Shown here in pieces: positions 6,666 to 14,317 of a DNA stretch of 45,361 nt (positions are counted from its first letter, which is position 1; every line of letters begins with the position of its first letter). Position numbers and translations under genes: made by a program. The DNA lies in IMG/VR virus record IMGVR_UViG_3300019881_000004, positions 1-45,361 of that record, one strand, 5' to 3'. The notes under the pieces are model-generated. The model was not told the origin of the DNA, made no database searches, and was given only the letters and a program-made list of their open reading frames with translations. The stretch is from a virus.

Positions 6666-7576
6666 CAGGCAACCTTGTAAACCATGATCTCGAACTCGCC
6701 GGAGGACAACGCCACGTCCGGCAGCACGGACAGAGTGTTGGTCGTGGTGCGCTCGATGCGGACGTCGACGATGTCGTAGGGCGAGGCGACCCTGGCGACT
6801 TGGGCGACCACGAATTTGGTGGCGAGGTTGTGGGTGACCGTCCAGGTCGCCCCGCCGGACGTCGAGGGGCAGGTGGTCGTGTAGCCGTTGACGGCACCGG
6901 ACTGGGCGGCGATGAACGTGAACGTCGGGGTGGTGGTGCCCAGCGTGATCGCGGTGTCGTTGGTGAGTAGCGCGAACTCGTCGGCCTTGCTGCCTTCGCG
7001 CACCACCCAGTAGGAGCCGCGGACCGCCTCGGGGTCGGTGTTCCAGTTCAACGCGCGGGTCATCGCCACCGCAGCGCCGTTGAACACGTACGGCCCGTTC
7101 TCGGTGGGGGTGCTCTGGCCGGTGAGCAGGAACAGCTCACCGCTGACGGCGGTGACGCCGTCCAGGGTCGTCCCGGGCGCGGAGATCGTGACGTTGGTGG
7201 CGACGGCGGCGCGGACGTCGCCTTTCAGGGTCTGGCCGGACGCGACGCCGGCCAGCTGGGCGTCGACGTAGGCCTTGGTGGCGGCGTCCTGCGCGGAGCT
7301 GGGGTCCGCGACGCCGGTCGCCCTCTGGGCGTTGAACGCGACCGGGCCGCTCGGCGCGGTCATCTGGTCGAGCCGGGAGGACCGGACTTGGGTGTCGAAG
7401 TCGCTGATGGTGCTGGCGAGCTGTGTTCCGGTGTGGTTGGCACGGGACTTTGCGTTGGTCTCGGCGGTGTCCACCTGGGACTTGGTGGCGGCGTCCTGTG
7501 CGGACGAGCCGTTCGCCAGGTTAGAAATGCCGAGCCCGTTCATGTCCTTGCGGGACACGGTCAGTGTGGCACCCAT
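6665..7576 (-). CDS. Tail fibre protein
   Basis: 303 residues. The N-terminus (LGISNLANGSSAQDAATKSQVD and a second ADPSSAQDAATKAYVDAQL) is the recurring shaft motif of phage tail fibres. The middle contains a sequence (LLTGQSTPTENGPYVFNG) found in many fibre proteins, and the C-terminus ends with a beta-rich domain (WTVTHNL...FEIMVYKV). It probably forms a trimer with or next to the 5571-6665 fibre. Confidence 0.75.
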   Translation of the reverse strand: MGATLTVSRKDMNGLGISNLANGSSAQDAATKSQVDTAETNAKSRANHTGTQLASTISDFDTQVRSSRLDQMTAPSGPVAFNAQRATGVADPSSAQDAATKAYVDAQLAGVASGQTLKGDVRAAVATNVTISAPGTTLDGVTAVSGELFLLTGQSTPTENGPYVFNGAAVAMTRALNWNTDPEAVRGSYWVVREGSKADEFALLTNDTAITLGTTTPTFTFIAAQSGAVNGYTTTCPSTSGGATWTVTHNLATKFVVAQVARVASPYDIVDVRIERTTTNTLSVLPDVALSSGEFEIMVYKVA

Positions 7577-7586
7577 ACGAAACCCC

Positions 7587-7901
7587 TTACATGATCAGCG
7601 CGCGGCCGGTGGACGGGAGATCCATCGAGATGCGCAGCGAGTTGACGTCCAGGTGTTGCACGGCGAATTCGTCGTATTCGACGCCGAAGTCAGCGGAGAA
7701 CAGCGACACCGCGGCGGGGTATCGGCCGAGCCCGTGGTGCACGATCCACACCGTGGCCGGGACGGTCTGACTGTGCTGGTAGGTGGTGAACCTGGCGCCA
7801 CCGCCGCCCGGCGCCGGCCCGAGCGTGTCGATGCCGACCAGCGGGATCGGCGCTCCGGAGCGGACACCGACCAGGGACACGGGCGCGCCGGCCGTCGTCA
7901 C
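7587..7901 (-). CDS. Minor tail / fibre-associated protein
   Basis: 104 residues from GTG 7901, overlapping the previous stop as GTGA. The C-terminal half (ATVWIVHHGLGRYPAAVSLFSADF...VNSLRISMD) has the strand pattern seen in the terminal domains of actinophage fibre proteins, where a target-binding tip begins with a W-x-V-x-H-x-L motif. Function inferred from position between baseplate-like and fibre genes. Confidence 0.6.
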   Translation of the reverse strand: MTTAGAPVSLVGVRSGAPIPLVGIDTLGPAPGGGGARFTTYQHSQTVPATVWIVHHGLGRYPAAVSLFSADFGVEYDEFAVQHLDVNSLRISMDLPSTGRALIM

Positions 7902-8245
7902 CGGGTCACCTCGCGATCCACGGTCACCCGTCCCTGGGTGAGCCGGAACACCTCGTCCTCGGGGCTCACCAACTCCAGGTCGTAGACGCCGGTCCGCCAC
8001 GTGAACGCCGTCGACTGGGCGGGCGTCAGGCGCAGGATCACCGTGTCGGCCACCGCTTCGGCGGTGGCGTCGTCGGTCGACCACTGCCAGAGGACGGCGG
8101 TCGCGGTGACGCTGTCGCGGATCTGGCCGCGGACCGTCCACCCGTCGACCGTGACTGGCGCGCCGGTGTCGTCGACGATCGGCCAGGACATGCCCCAGGT
8201 GGTTCCCTGCGGGATGGTCAGGTCGTCATGGCGCAGGACGGTCAC
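7898..8245 (-). CDS. Baseplate/minor tail protein (BppU-like N-terminal type)
   Basis: 115 residues from GTG 8245, overlapping the holin stop (GTGA). The start LTIPQGTTWGMSWPI followed by GAPVTVDGWTVRGQIRD and a late YDLELVSPEDEVFRLTQGRVTV matches a common beta-sandwich module of phage baseplates that attaches fibres to the tail. No enzymatic motif. Confidence comes from the pattern and the neighbours. Confidence 0.6.
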   Translation of the reverse strand: MTVLRHDDLTIPQGTTWGMSWPIVDDTGAPVTVDGWTVRGQIRDSVTATAVLWQWSTDDATAEAVADTVILRLTPAQSTAFTWRTGVYDLELVSPEDEVFRLTQGRVTVDREVTR

Positions 8246-8532
8246 AGCGCGGATTCCGGCCCTGTGGGTGGATGTGGGCCGGGCGGAACGAGGGGTATGC
8301 CGCTGTCGGTGCGCGGCGAGCTGGTCGGCGTGACCTGCTGCTCGCCGATCAGGGCGACCGCGGCGGCGGCCAGGACGCCGACGGCACCGACGAGCCAACC
8401 GGTCTGGTCCGCCGTCAACGCGACGCCGAAGGTCGGCAGGCCGCCGACCGCCAGGGTGAATACGGAGGCCACGGCGGCGATGATGCGCAACGGCTTGGGC
8501 TGTGCCGGGAGGAGGTAATCGGGCTTGTTCAC
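8242..8532 (-). CDS. Holin
   Basis: 96 residues from GTG 8532. Two hydrophobic helices (about residues 17-37 and 44-62) with a short loop, a charged N-terminus and a Pro-rich C-terminal tail. This is the usual layout of two-helix actinophage holins, which form holes in the cytoplasmic membrane so the endolysin can reach the cell wall. It lies directly downstream of the endolysin gene, which supports the call. Confidence 0.75.
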   Translation of the reverse strand: MNKPDYLLPAQPKPLRIIAAVASVFTLAVGGLPTFGVALTADQTGWLVGAVGVLAAAAVALIGEQQVTPTSSPRTDSGIPLVPPGPHPPTGPESAL

Positions 8533-8542
8533 GGCGCACCTT

Positions 8543-9307
8543 TCAGGTGATCGGGGCGGTCCAGGCCGCTCCCCAGGTGTTCGGGCCGATCAGGCCGTCG
8601 GCCGCGAGGCCTTTTTCCCGCTGGAACTGCACGCAGATCTGTCCGATCTCGGACACCGCAACGGTTTCGCCGTACATGCCGTCCGCGCCCCATTTCGGCA
8701 TCGGCCAGCCGCGGTCGATCATGCGTTGCTGGAACCGTTTCAGGTCCGGCACCCAGTGATGATCAGAGCCGTCGCGGGCCATGCACGAGATGGACTCTCG
8801 GGGGCCGGTGCGGGGGCCGAAGTAGTAGCCGGCCGGCAGCGGGAAGGCTGGCGCGCCACCCGCGACAGGCACGGGGGCTGGGCCGGCGCCGCCGAGGAAC
8901 GGCCACCGGTCGGTGCGGTCGAAGCCGGATGCGTTGCGGGACACCGAGGTGTGGACGTGCTTGGTGTGCGGGTTGGATCCGGTGTAGACGCTCCAGCCGG
9001 AGAAGTCGGCTCGGGTGATCCGCCGGTTGTAGATCACGTAGCCGCCGCCGGTCAGCCGGGAGTCGCCGGCCGCGCCGGCGAGCCGGAGTTGCTCGGCGTA
9101 CCAGCCGGGGTCGATACCGTTGGCGGTGATGTCCAGTGCGCGCACCACACCTATGCCCCCGACGATCAGCCACGGGTTGTGGTCGGACTCGCGGGTGGCG
9201 TGCGCGGCGTCGCCGATGGTGCCGTCCGAGGCTTTGTCCCGGTTGGGCCAGCGCTGGTTGACGTCCTGGCGCAGGGAGATCAAGGCGTTCGCGAGCCGCC
9301 AGGTCAT
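8543..9307 (-). CDS. Endolysin: M15-type peptidase plus peptidoglycan-binding domain
   Basis: 254 residues. The N-terminal domain (about 1-125) has the metal-ligand pattern of M15/VanY-like peptidases: H43 in RESDHNP, D59 in VVRALDIT and H119 in HTKHVHTS. The C-terminal part (about 170-254) resembles a peptidoglycan-binding domain ending KGLAADGLIGPNTWGAAW. It should cleave cross-links in host peptidoglycan at lysis. ATG 9307 overlaps the stop of a small acidic gene. There is no signal peptide, so release depends on the neighbouring holin. Confidence 0.85.
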   Translation of the reverse strand: MTWRLANALISLRQDVNQRWPNRDKASDGTIGDAAHATRESDHNPWLIVGGIGVVRALDITANGIDPGWYAEQLRLAGAAGDSRLTGGGYVIYNRRITRADFSGWSVYTGSNPHTKHVHTSVSRNASGFDRTDRWPFLGGAGPAPVPVAGGAPAFPLPAGYYFGPRTGPRESISCMARDGSDHHWVPDLKRFQQRMIDRGWPMPKWGADGMYGETVAVSEIGQICVQFQREKGLAADGLIGPNTWGAAWTAPIT

Positions 9308-9441
9308 GTCAACACCGGCTGCGTGCCGCCGTCGGTGGGCGGGTCGGTGTCCTCGCCGCGCAACAGCTGCGGGTCCTCGTGGTCCTCGTCACCGGCGGTG
9401 GTGGCCACCGGCTCGTCGTGCTCCGTGGTCGGGTCGGTCAT
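9304..9441 (-). CDS. Small acidic hypothetical protein in the lysis block
   Basis: 45 residues from ATG 9441 to TGA at 9304-9306, with ATGA overlaps on both sides, which is why I accept such a short frame. The composition is strongly acidic and Thr-rich with no hydrophobic stretch. No family recognised. Confidence 0.5.
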   Translation of the reverse strand: MTDPTTEHDEPVATTAGDEDHEDPQLLRGEDTDPPTDGGTQPVLT

Positions 9442-9893
9442 CGGCTTGTTCCTTTCGGGTCATCGTTCGGGTTGTGGGGACCCCATACGCGACGTTTGAG
9501 TTCCTCGATCTCCGACTGGGAGACCGATAGCTCGGCGCGGACCTGCGCGAGTTGCAGCCGGAACCGGGATACGTCCCGATTGGACGACTCCAGCGCTTCG
9601 GTGTTGGCGGCGCGCTCCGCGTCCCATTCGCCGCGGATCGCCGCGCGTTCGTCTGCCCACGCTTGCTTGAGGGTCCGCAACTCCGCTTTCAGGTCAGCGA
9701 TCTCGATCCGGAGCGCCTTCTCTCCGGTCTGCAAGGTTCCGATGTAGTCAGTCGCCGAGTCGAGCAGTGTCGCGTCGGACTCGGCGTCGAGCTTGTGCAG
9801 CTCGGATCGTCGACGGAGCAGGAAAATCAGGAATTGGACCGAGCCGCCACCGATCGCGATGGCCGCGATCTGCAGAATGAACGCGGAGTTCAC
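9438..9893 (-). CDS. Membrane-anchored coiled-coil protein
   Basis: 151 residues from GTG 9893. One N-terminal hydrophobic helix (about residues 5-26) is followed by RRR and then about 100 residues of charged heptad-like sequence (IADLKAELRTLKQAW...LAQVRAELSVSQSEIEELKRR), i.e. a long coiled coil. It sits between the lysis gene block and a multi-helix membrane protein. This organisation recalls spanin-like or holin-associated proteins, but the assignment is inference. Confidence 0.6.
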   Translation of the reverse strand: MNSAFILQIAAIAIGGGSVQFLIFLLRRRSELHKLDAESDATLLDSATDYIGTLQTGEKALRIEIADLKAELRTLKQAWADERAAIRGEWDAERAANTEALESSNRDVSRFRLQLAQVRAELSVSQSEIEELKRRVWGPHNPNDDPKGTSR

Positions 9894-10321
9894 GATTGGT
9901 TTCCCGACTCGGTGATCTGGTGAGCGGTCGTCGCGAGGCTCACCACCCGCAGCAGCGTGCCGACGGCGATCGCGAGAAATCCCGCGCCGGCCACGGCACC
10001 TGCGAGCCCGAGCCCGAGGATCACGCCCAGGCCGTAAACGATGCAGCCGGCGGCCAGGACGGTCAGGCCAGTGGCTTCCAGGAGCGAGCGGCCCAGCATG
10101 ATGCCCAGCAGAACGGTCAGCCCGCCGATCAACAGCCCCATGCCCATAAGGCGGCTGACGGTGCCGGTGGCCAGTGTCTCCAAGGCGCGGGACACCGCGT
10201 CGCCGTAGATGATGGCGAGGATGCCGGGTATCGGCAGGATCACGGCGAACGCGAGCGTGTAGGGCTGGTGGACTCTTGCGAAGCGCAACCGTCGGATCAT
10301 CTCGGCCGTTTTCCCAGTCAT
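9890..10321 (-). CDS. Multi-helix membrane protein, possibly holin-related
   Basis: 143 residues from ATG 10321. Four hydrophobic helices are visible (about 24-40, 58-76, 82-95, 100-125), with glycine-rich packing motifs. A basic N-terminus suggests it stays inside the cell. Its position next to the lysis genes makes a role in lysis or membrane change possible; no family recognised. Confidence 0.55.
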   Translation of the reverse strand: MTGKTAEMIRRLRFARVHQPYTLAFAVILPIPGILAIIYGDAVSRALETLATGTVSRLMGMGLLIGGLTVLLGIMLGRSLLEATGLTVLAAGCIVYGLGVILGLGLAGAVAGAGFLAIAVGTLLRVVSLATTAHQITESGNQS

Positions 10322-10335
10322 AGAGCCCCTTCCCA

Positions 10336-10638
10336 TCAGGCTGGTGGGGCTCCGGCGATGGCGTCCCACACGGAGTTGACGGTGAACTGGAGGTCGCCGT
10401 CGCTGCTGTCGTGGGTGATCACGGGGTTGCTGGCGACGGCGATCGCGAACCGGCCGGTGTAGTCCTCGCGGTTGGCGAACACGTTGACGGACAACGCTCG
10501 CCGCAACGTGGATCGAGGGGTTTCTTCGCTGGTTTCGGCGGCGACATCGGTCGCGGCCTTGATCATCGCTGCCTGTACGCGCCGTACGAACGGCGGCCAG
10601 GACGAGAGATCGGTGGTGCCGTGGAGGTCTGCTGCCAC
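10336..10638 (-). CDS. Hypothetical tail-associated protein
   Basis: 100 residues. GTG 10638 was chosen because AAGGAG lies six bases upstream; the longer open frame to 11724 is an antisense shadow. Sequence: helical N-terminal half (FVRRVQAAMIKAATDVAAETSEE), then a beta-rich half. It belongs to the tail-gene run by position. No family recognised. Confidence 0.55.
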   Translation of the reverse strand: MAADLHGTTDLSSWPPFVRRVQAAMIKAATDVAAETSEETPRSTLRRALSVNVFANREDYTGRFAIAVASNPVITHDSSDGDLQFTVNSVWDAIAGAPPA

Positions 10639-10652
10639 GAGTTTCTCCTTTG

Positions 10653-10877
10653 CTAGGCGGACTTTCCGAGCACCAGCCAGCCATCTCCGGCGGTGTCGAT
10701 GTGAACCACGTCCCCCACGGTCGGGGTGTAGCTGGTCAGCCGCGGGATGGTCACGGTTCCGCTGTCCACGGCGACGATGACCTTGGTGCCGCTGGTGCCG
10801 GACACGGTGCCGGTCTTGCGGCGGCGACCGTCCAGGGCTCGCTGCACGAGTTGGAGAATGGCGGCTGCGAGGCTCAT
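10653..10877 (-). CDS. Small baseplate-like protein with an OB-type beta domain
   Basis: 74 residues. After a short helix and an Arg-rich linker, the sequence alternates strands (TVSGTSGTKVIVAVDSGTV, VGDVVHIDTAGDGWLVLGK), typical of the small OB-fold-like proteins next to the gp19/baseplate hub genes of siphoviruses. The call rests on pattern and position only. Confidence 0.5.
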   Translation of the reverse strand: MSLAAAILQLVQRALDGRRRKTGTVSGTSGTKVIVAVDSGTVTIPRLTSYTPTVGDVVHIDTAGDGWLVLGKSA

Positions 10878-10886
10878 GACGGGCTC

Positions 10887-11999
10887 CTACTGTTCCGGCG
10901 GCGGCATGTCGTTGCTGCGTGTCCCCAGCCCTTGGGTGCCGTCCGGGGTGAGCGGCACGGAACACGAATCGATGATGTGCGTGGTGGCGACACCGTCCTG
11001 GATCGCGGTGATCACGTCGCCCGCGTCCAGGGCGGGATTGACCAGTTGCTCCATCGCGATCTGCACACCCAGACCGCGCACCCGTTCCAGCAGTGCGGTC
11101 GCGGTGGTGGTGCATTGCGCGACTGTGGTCAGCAGTGGCGAGCTGTAGAACCGTGGTTTGCGACCGAACGGGCCGCCGTAGAGGGTCGGTGAGTTGGGGT
11201 CGGTATCGGACACCGCGGCGTACACCGGCAGGGTTCCGTCTGAGCGTTGCCCGGACGCGATGGCACGGTTGTAGACCTCTTTGCGGGTGAGGGTGTCCTT
11301 CGCGGTGAGCAGATTGCTGTCGCTGTCGCCGGTGGTGATGGTCCACACGGGAGGGTCGGCCAGTGTGGGTTGCGGCCGGATCACGCCCATGCCCAGCACA
11401 TCGAAAAACGTTTCGGCGCCGATCGCGTCGGCGAGCTTTTCGATGCCGTCGGGCCATCGGTTCCGGTCGATCTCCAGCAGGGCGGCGATCTGGGTGGAGC
11501 CGGTCAGGTCGGTGACCGGCACGCCGGTACCCAGGGTGGCCTGGATCAGGCGGCGGATCTCGGCGACCACGGTGGCGCCCGCGACCGTCTGAACGGGAGC
11601 GTCGAATCGGTCCTCGGCGACCCGGCTGCTGCGGTCGACGAGGTCGACGGTGACGTCCGCGGAGGCACTGACCGGGCGCTGCCGGGACGTGGTCTCCAGG
11701 GAGAACATGCCCAGTGGGACCCATTCGATGGTCCCGCTGGGCAACACGATCCCGTACTCGATCGCGGCTTCACTGCCGAACGGGGCCAGCAGGTCCGAGG
11801 GGCGGGCCGGCCAGAAGCTGGGGTCGGCCTGCAGTGTCGCGGTCCGCCGCACCTGGCTCTTGGCGTCCACAGTGACCTGGCCGCCGGAGATCGGCAGATC
11901 GGGATGCACACCCGTGGTGGGGCTGTACACGGTCACCCGGGCGGTCATGGCGTGCGACTGGGTGATCGCGATGCGGGCCTGGGTGCTCAACGGCCACAT
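10887..11999 (-). CDS. Minor tail protein, DUF5047-like
   Basis: 370 residues. The opening (ARVTVYSPTTGVHPDLPISGGQVTVDAKSQVRRTATLQAD) and the following IEYGIVLPSGTIEWVPLGMFSLE match the actinophage tail protein family DUF5047, related to baseplate hub proteins. It probably sits at the tail tip between distal tail protein and fibres. The start ATG 11999 follows the upstream tail gene by three bases. Confidence 0.7.
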   Translation of the reverse strand: MWPLSTQARIAITQSHAMTARVTVYSPTTGVHPDLPISGGQVTVDAKSQVRRTATLQADPSFWPARPSDLLAPFGSEAAIEYGIVLPSGTIEWVPLGMFSLETTSRQRPVSASADVTVDLVDRSSRVAEDRFDAPVQTVAGATVVAEIRRLIQATLGTGVPVTDLTGSTQIAALLEIDRNRWPDGIEKLADAIGAETFFDVLGMGVIRPQPTLADPPVWTITTGDSDSNLLTAKDTLTRKEVYNRAIASGQRSDGTLPVYAAVSDTDPNSPTLYGGPFGRKPRFYSSPLLTTVAQCTTTATALLERVRGLGVQIAMEQLVNPALDAGDVITAIQDGVATTHIIDSCSVPLTPDGTQGLGTRSNDMPPPEQ

Positions 12000-12002
12000 G
12001 GT

Positions 12003-13421
12003 CTACACCAGCGCCGAGGGTGCTTCAACTTCGACGAACGGTGAGCTGATCAGCCATGCGTCCTGCCACGCCAACCGGTCTTCGGGGTCGTCGCTGACCG
12101 TCGCCAGGGCCATCCACCGGTCCGGGTAGTGGTACTCGGCGGGTGCCCGCAGCAGCACCGGTGCACCGTCGGCGAACATGCCGAGCAGCTGCGTGCGGCT
12201 GTCTACGCTCAGGGCGTTGAACTCCACCGTGCCTTCGGCGCCCTGGCGCTGGGCGGCGGTGACCACGACTTTGCGGCGCCGGTTGATTGGCTGGAACACA
12301 CCCTGCTGGATCGGGTAGTCGAGCTTCGGCTTGCGGCGCAACCCGATCAGCATCGGTGAGTCGGGAGTGGACGGGTGGGTCAGCCATGCCTTCCGGTTGG
12401 AAGGCAGGCTGGCCGGGTCGGACACGACCCAACCGCCGGTGATGCCGGGATAGGACACCTGGTAGGTGACCACTGTGTCGAGTGGGCATTCACCGTCCAG
12501 CACGGTGTAGACGGGTGCGAGTACCGATGCCGACAGATCAACTGTTCCTGTCCACACGGCACCGAACGTCGCGCCGTCGAACGCGGTGGCGTCGGTGGGC
12601 GGCCCGGTCTCGATGGTGATCGAGTCGAGGTCCATCGTGCCGCCTGCGGGCATGCCCGCCGCGGTGATCTTCACTGCCGGTGTCACCGCGCCCGCCGGTG
12701 GGATGACCGCGGCGACGGGCCGGCCCCATGTGTTGACCGATTCGTTGACCTGGTCCGCGGTGAGCGGGACCGAGCTGCCGGTGAGCGCGCCGCCGCTGAT
12801 GTCGGTCCAGCCGATGGTCAGCGTGACCGAGGTCGGACGGGCGGATGTCCGCATGCCCCAGCCGACCGTGACCGTCCCATCGGCCGGCGGGGACAGCAAC
12901 CCGGTGGGAATCGTGACCCCGTTCGATCCGGCACCGGCCACGGTCGCGCGCAGCACATACCCACCGGCGGGTGCCGTCACGTCCGCCAACCGAGTCAAGA
13001 CGGGGCTACCGGCGTCGGGGACGTAGCCGTTGAGGCCCGTTTCCAGGCCGGGGTTGGTGGCGTAGTTCAGGCGTGTCGCGCGGGCTCCGGCGGCCAGCGG
13101 GTACGCGCCGCGCACCGGTGTGCGGGTGCCGTCGGCGGTGATCCGGACCAGCTGCAACGCCGTGGCGTAAGGCCACCACACAGTCACGGCCATCACGCCG
13201 GTGTCCGGTCGCGGCTCAAGCAGCACCCCACCGCCAGGGTAGGTGGCCAAGGGGTAGCCGCCGGCCCACGACGCGTACGCCCAGGGATAGGAGCCCAGCT
13301 GTGACCCATAGGAAAACGTCGCCGGGTTACCCGGGATCGGCGGGGGCAGCTCCCCGACATCCGGCGCCGGGAGAACCGACCCGGCCCACGGCGCTTGCCC
13401 GTGTGCCGCCTTGGTCGCCAC
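12003..13421 (-). CDS. Minor tail protein with a carbohydrate-binding-like module
   Basis: 472 residues from GTG 13421. The middle (about 135-285) has a jelly-roll-like pattern beginning NYATNPGLETGLNGYVPD and ending AGGTMDLDSITIETG, the signature of CBM-like modules often inserted in actinophage tail proteins. The C-terminal part (about 305-460), with RRRKVVVTAAQRQGAEGTVEF, resembles distal-tail-type domains. It could help attach the tail to host surface sugars; this is inferred. Confidence 0.65.
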   Translation of the reverse strand: MATKAAHGQAPWAGSVLPAPDVGELPPPIPGNPATFSYGSQLGSYPWAYASWAGGYPLATYPGGGVLLEPRPDTGVMAVTVWWPYATALQLVRITADGTRTPVRGAYPLAAGARATRLNYATNPGLETGLNGYVPDAGSPVLTRLADVTAPAGGYVLRATVAGAGSNGVTIPTGLLSPPADGTVTVGWGMRTSARPTSVTLTIGWTDISGGALTGSSVPLTADQVNESVNTWGRPVAAVIPPAGAVTPAVKITAAGMPAGGTMDLDSITIETGPPTDATAFDGATFGAVWTGTVDLSASVLAPVYTVLDGECPLDTVVTYQVSYPGITGGWVVSDPASLPSNRKAWLTHPSTPDSPMLIGLRRKPKLDYPIQQGVFQPINRRRKVVVTAAQRQGAEGTVEFNALSVDSRTQLLGMFADGAPVLLRAPAEYHYPDRWMALATVSDDPEDRLAWQDAWLISSPFVEVEAPSALV

Positions 13422-13422
13422 G

Positions 13423-14304
13423 CTACGGACCCTCGTAGGTGCCGGTCATACTCGACTGCGCCGTGGTGACCGCGACGGTGTTCAGTGTCACCCCGGAGTT
13501 CTGATAGGGGCACAGTTCCACGTAGTCCCCCACGGCGAGCGGGACCTTGATCGATCGTGCGGGCACGATCGTGTTCAGCAACGCGCCCACGGACTGGATC
13601 ATCACCTGGGACGCCAGGATCTCAACACCGTTCTTCTTCCAGATGCACCCGCGTCCACCGGATCCGTTGGGCTCGCAGGAATAGGCGCCGGTGAACGCGT
13701 ACTTGCCGGCCCATCCGGTGGGGATGGTGAACCGCGACGGGTTGGTCACGGGCTCGTGGCACGACACAAGGTCAAAGTCCTCGGTGTCGAACGTCAACGG
13801 CTGCGCGAACGCGTTGTTGGCGTTGATACCCTGCGTCGATGTCTGGCGCAGCGTGGAACTCGGCCTGATGTTGGCGAGTGTGCTGATCCACCCTTGCGCC
13901 AAAGTCTTCTCGACGACCACCTGCTCGTCGATGATGTACGCCCGCATCCCGACATGCGCGTCAGCGGGCAGCGCGGACCGGGTCGTGACCGGCAGCACGC
14001 CATCGCGCAATGTCGGTGCGACCGCCCACAGCGTTCCTGAACCCCACGCCAGCGCGCTGGTTCCCTCTCGTCCACGAAGGACTGTCACAGTCGTCGACGC
14101 CGCGGTGTGCGCGTTGATCCATACGACCTCGAACACACCAGTGGACGGATTTTGCAGAGTGACGGGAACATACGTCGTGGTCGACAAGCCAGACGGAATC
14201 GCCGTCGCGAACGCAGCGGATTGCAACGACGTGTCCGAGATCGCCGCAGCGGCACTCAGCGTGCCAAAGGCGTAGTTGGACGGCAGGCGGTTCTCATACG
14301 TCAC
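13423..14304 (-). CDS. Minor tail protein with C-terminal C1q/TNF-like beta domain
   Basis: 293 residues. GTG 14304 was chosen because GAAGGG lies about 8 bases upstream and the tape-measure gene stops at 14318; an open frame extends further into that gene. The C-terminal 90 residues (GKYAFTGAYSCEPNGSGG, WKKNGVEI, VGDYVELCPYQNSG) have the strand and loop pattern of the C1q-like jelly roll found in phage receptor-binding tips. The N-terminal part is likely structural. Confidence 0.65.
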   Translation of the reverse strand: MTYENRLPSNYAFGTLSAAAAISDTSLQSAAFATAIPSGLSTTTYVPVTLQNPSTGVFEVVWINAHTAASTTVTVLRGREGTSALAWGSGTLWAVAPTLRDGVLPVTTRSALPADAHVGMRAYIIDEQVVVEKTLAQGWISTLANIRPSSTLRQTSTQGINANNAFAQPLTFDTEDFDLVSCHEPVTNPSRFTIPTGWAGKYAFTGAYSCEPNGSGGRGCIWKKNGVEILASQVMIQSVGALLNTIVPARSIKVPLAVGDYVELCPYQNSGVTLNTVAVTTAQSSMTGTYEGP

Positions 14305-14317
14305 AGCGATCTGCCCT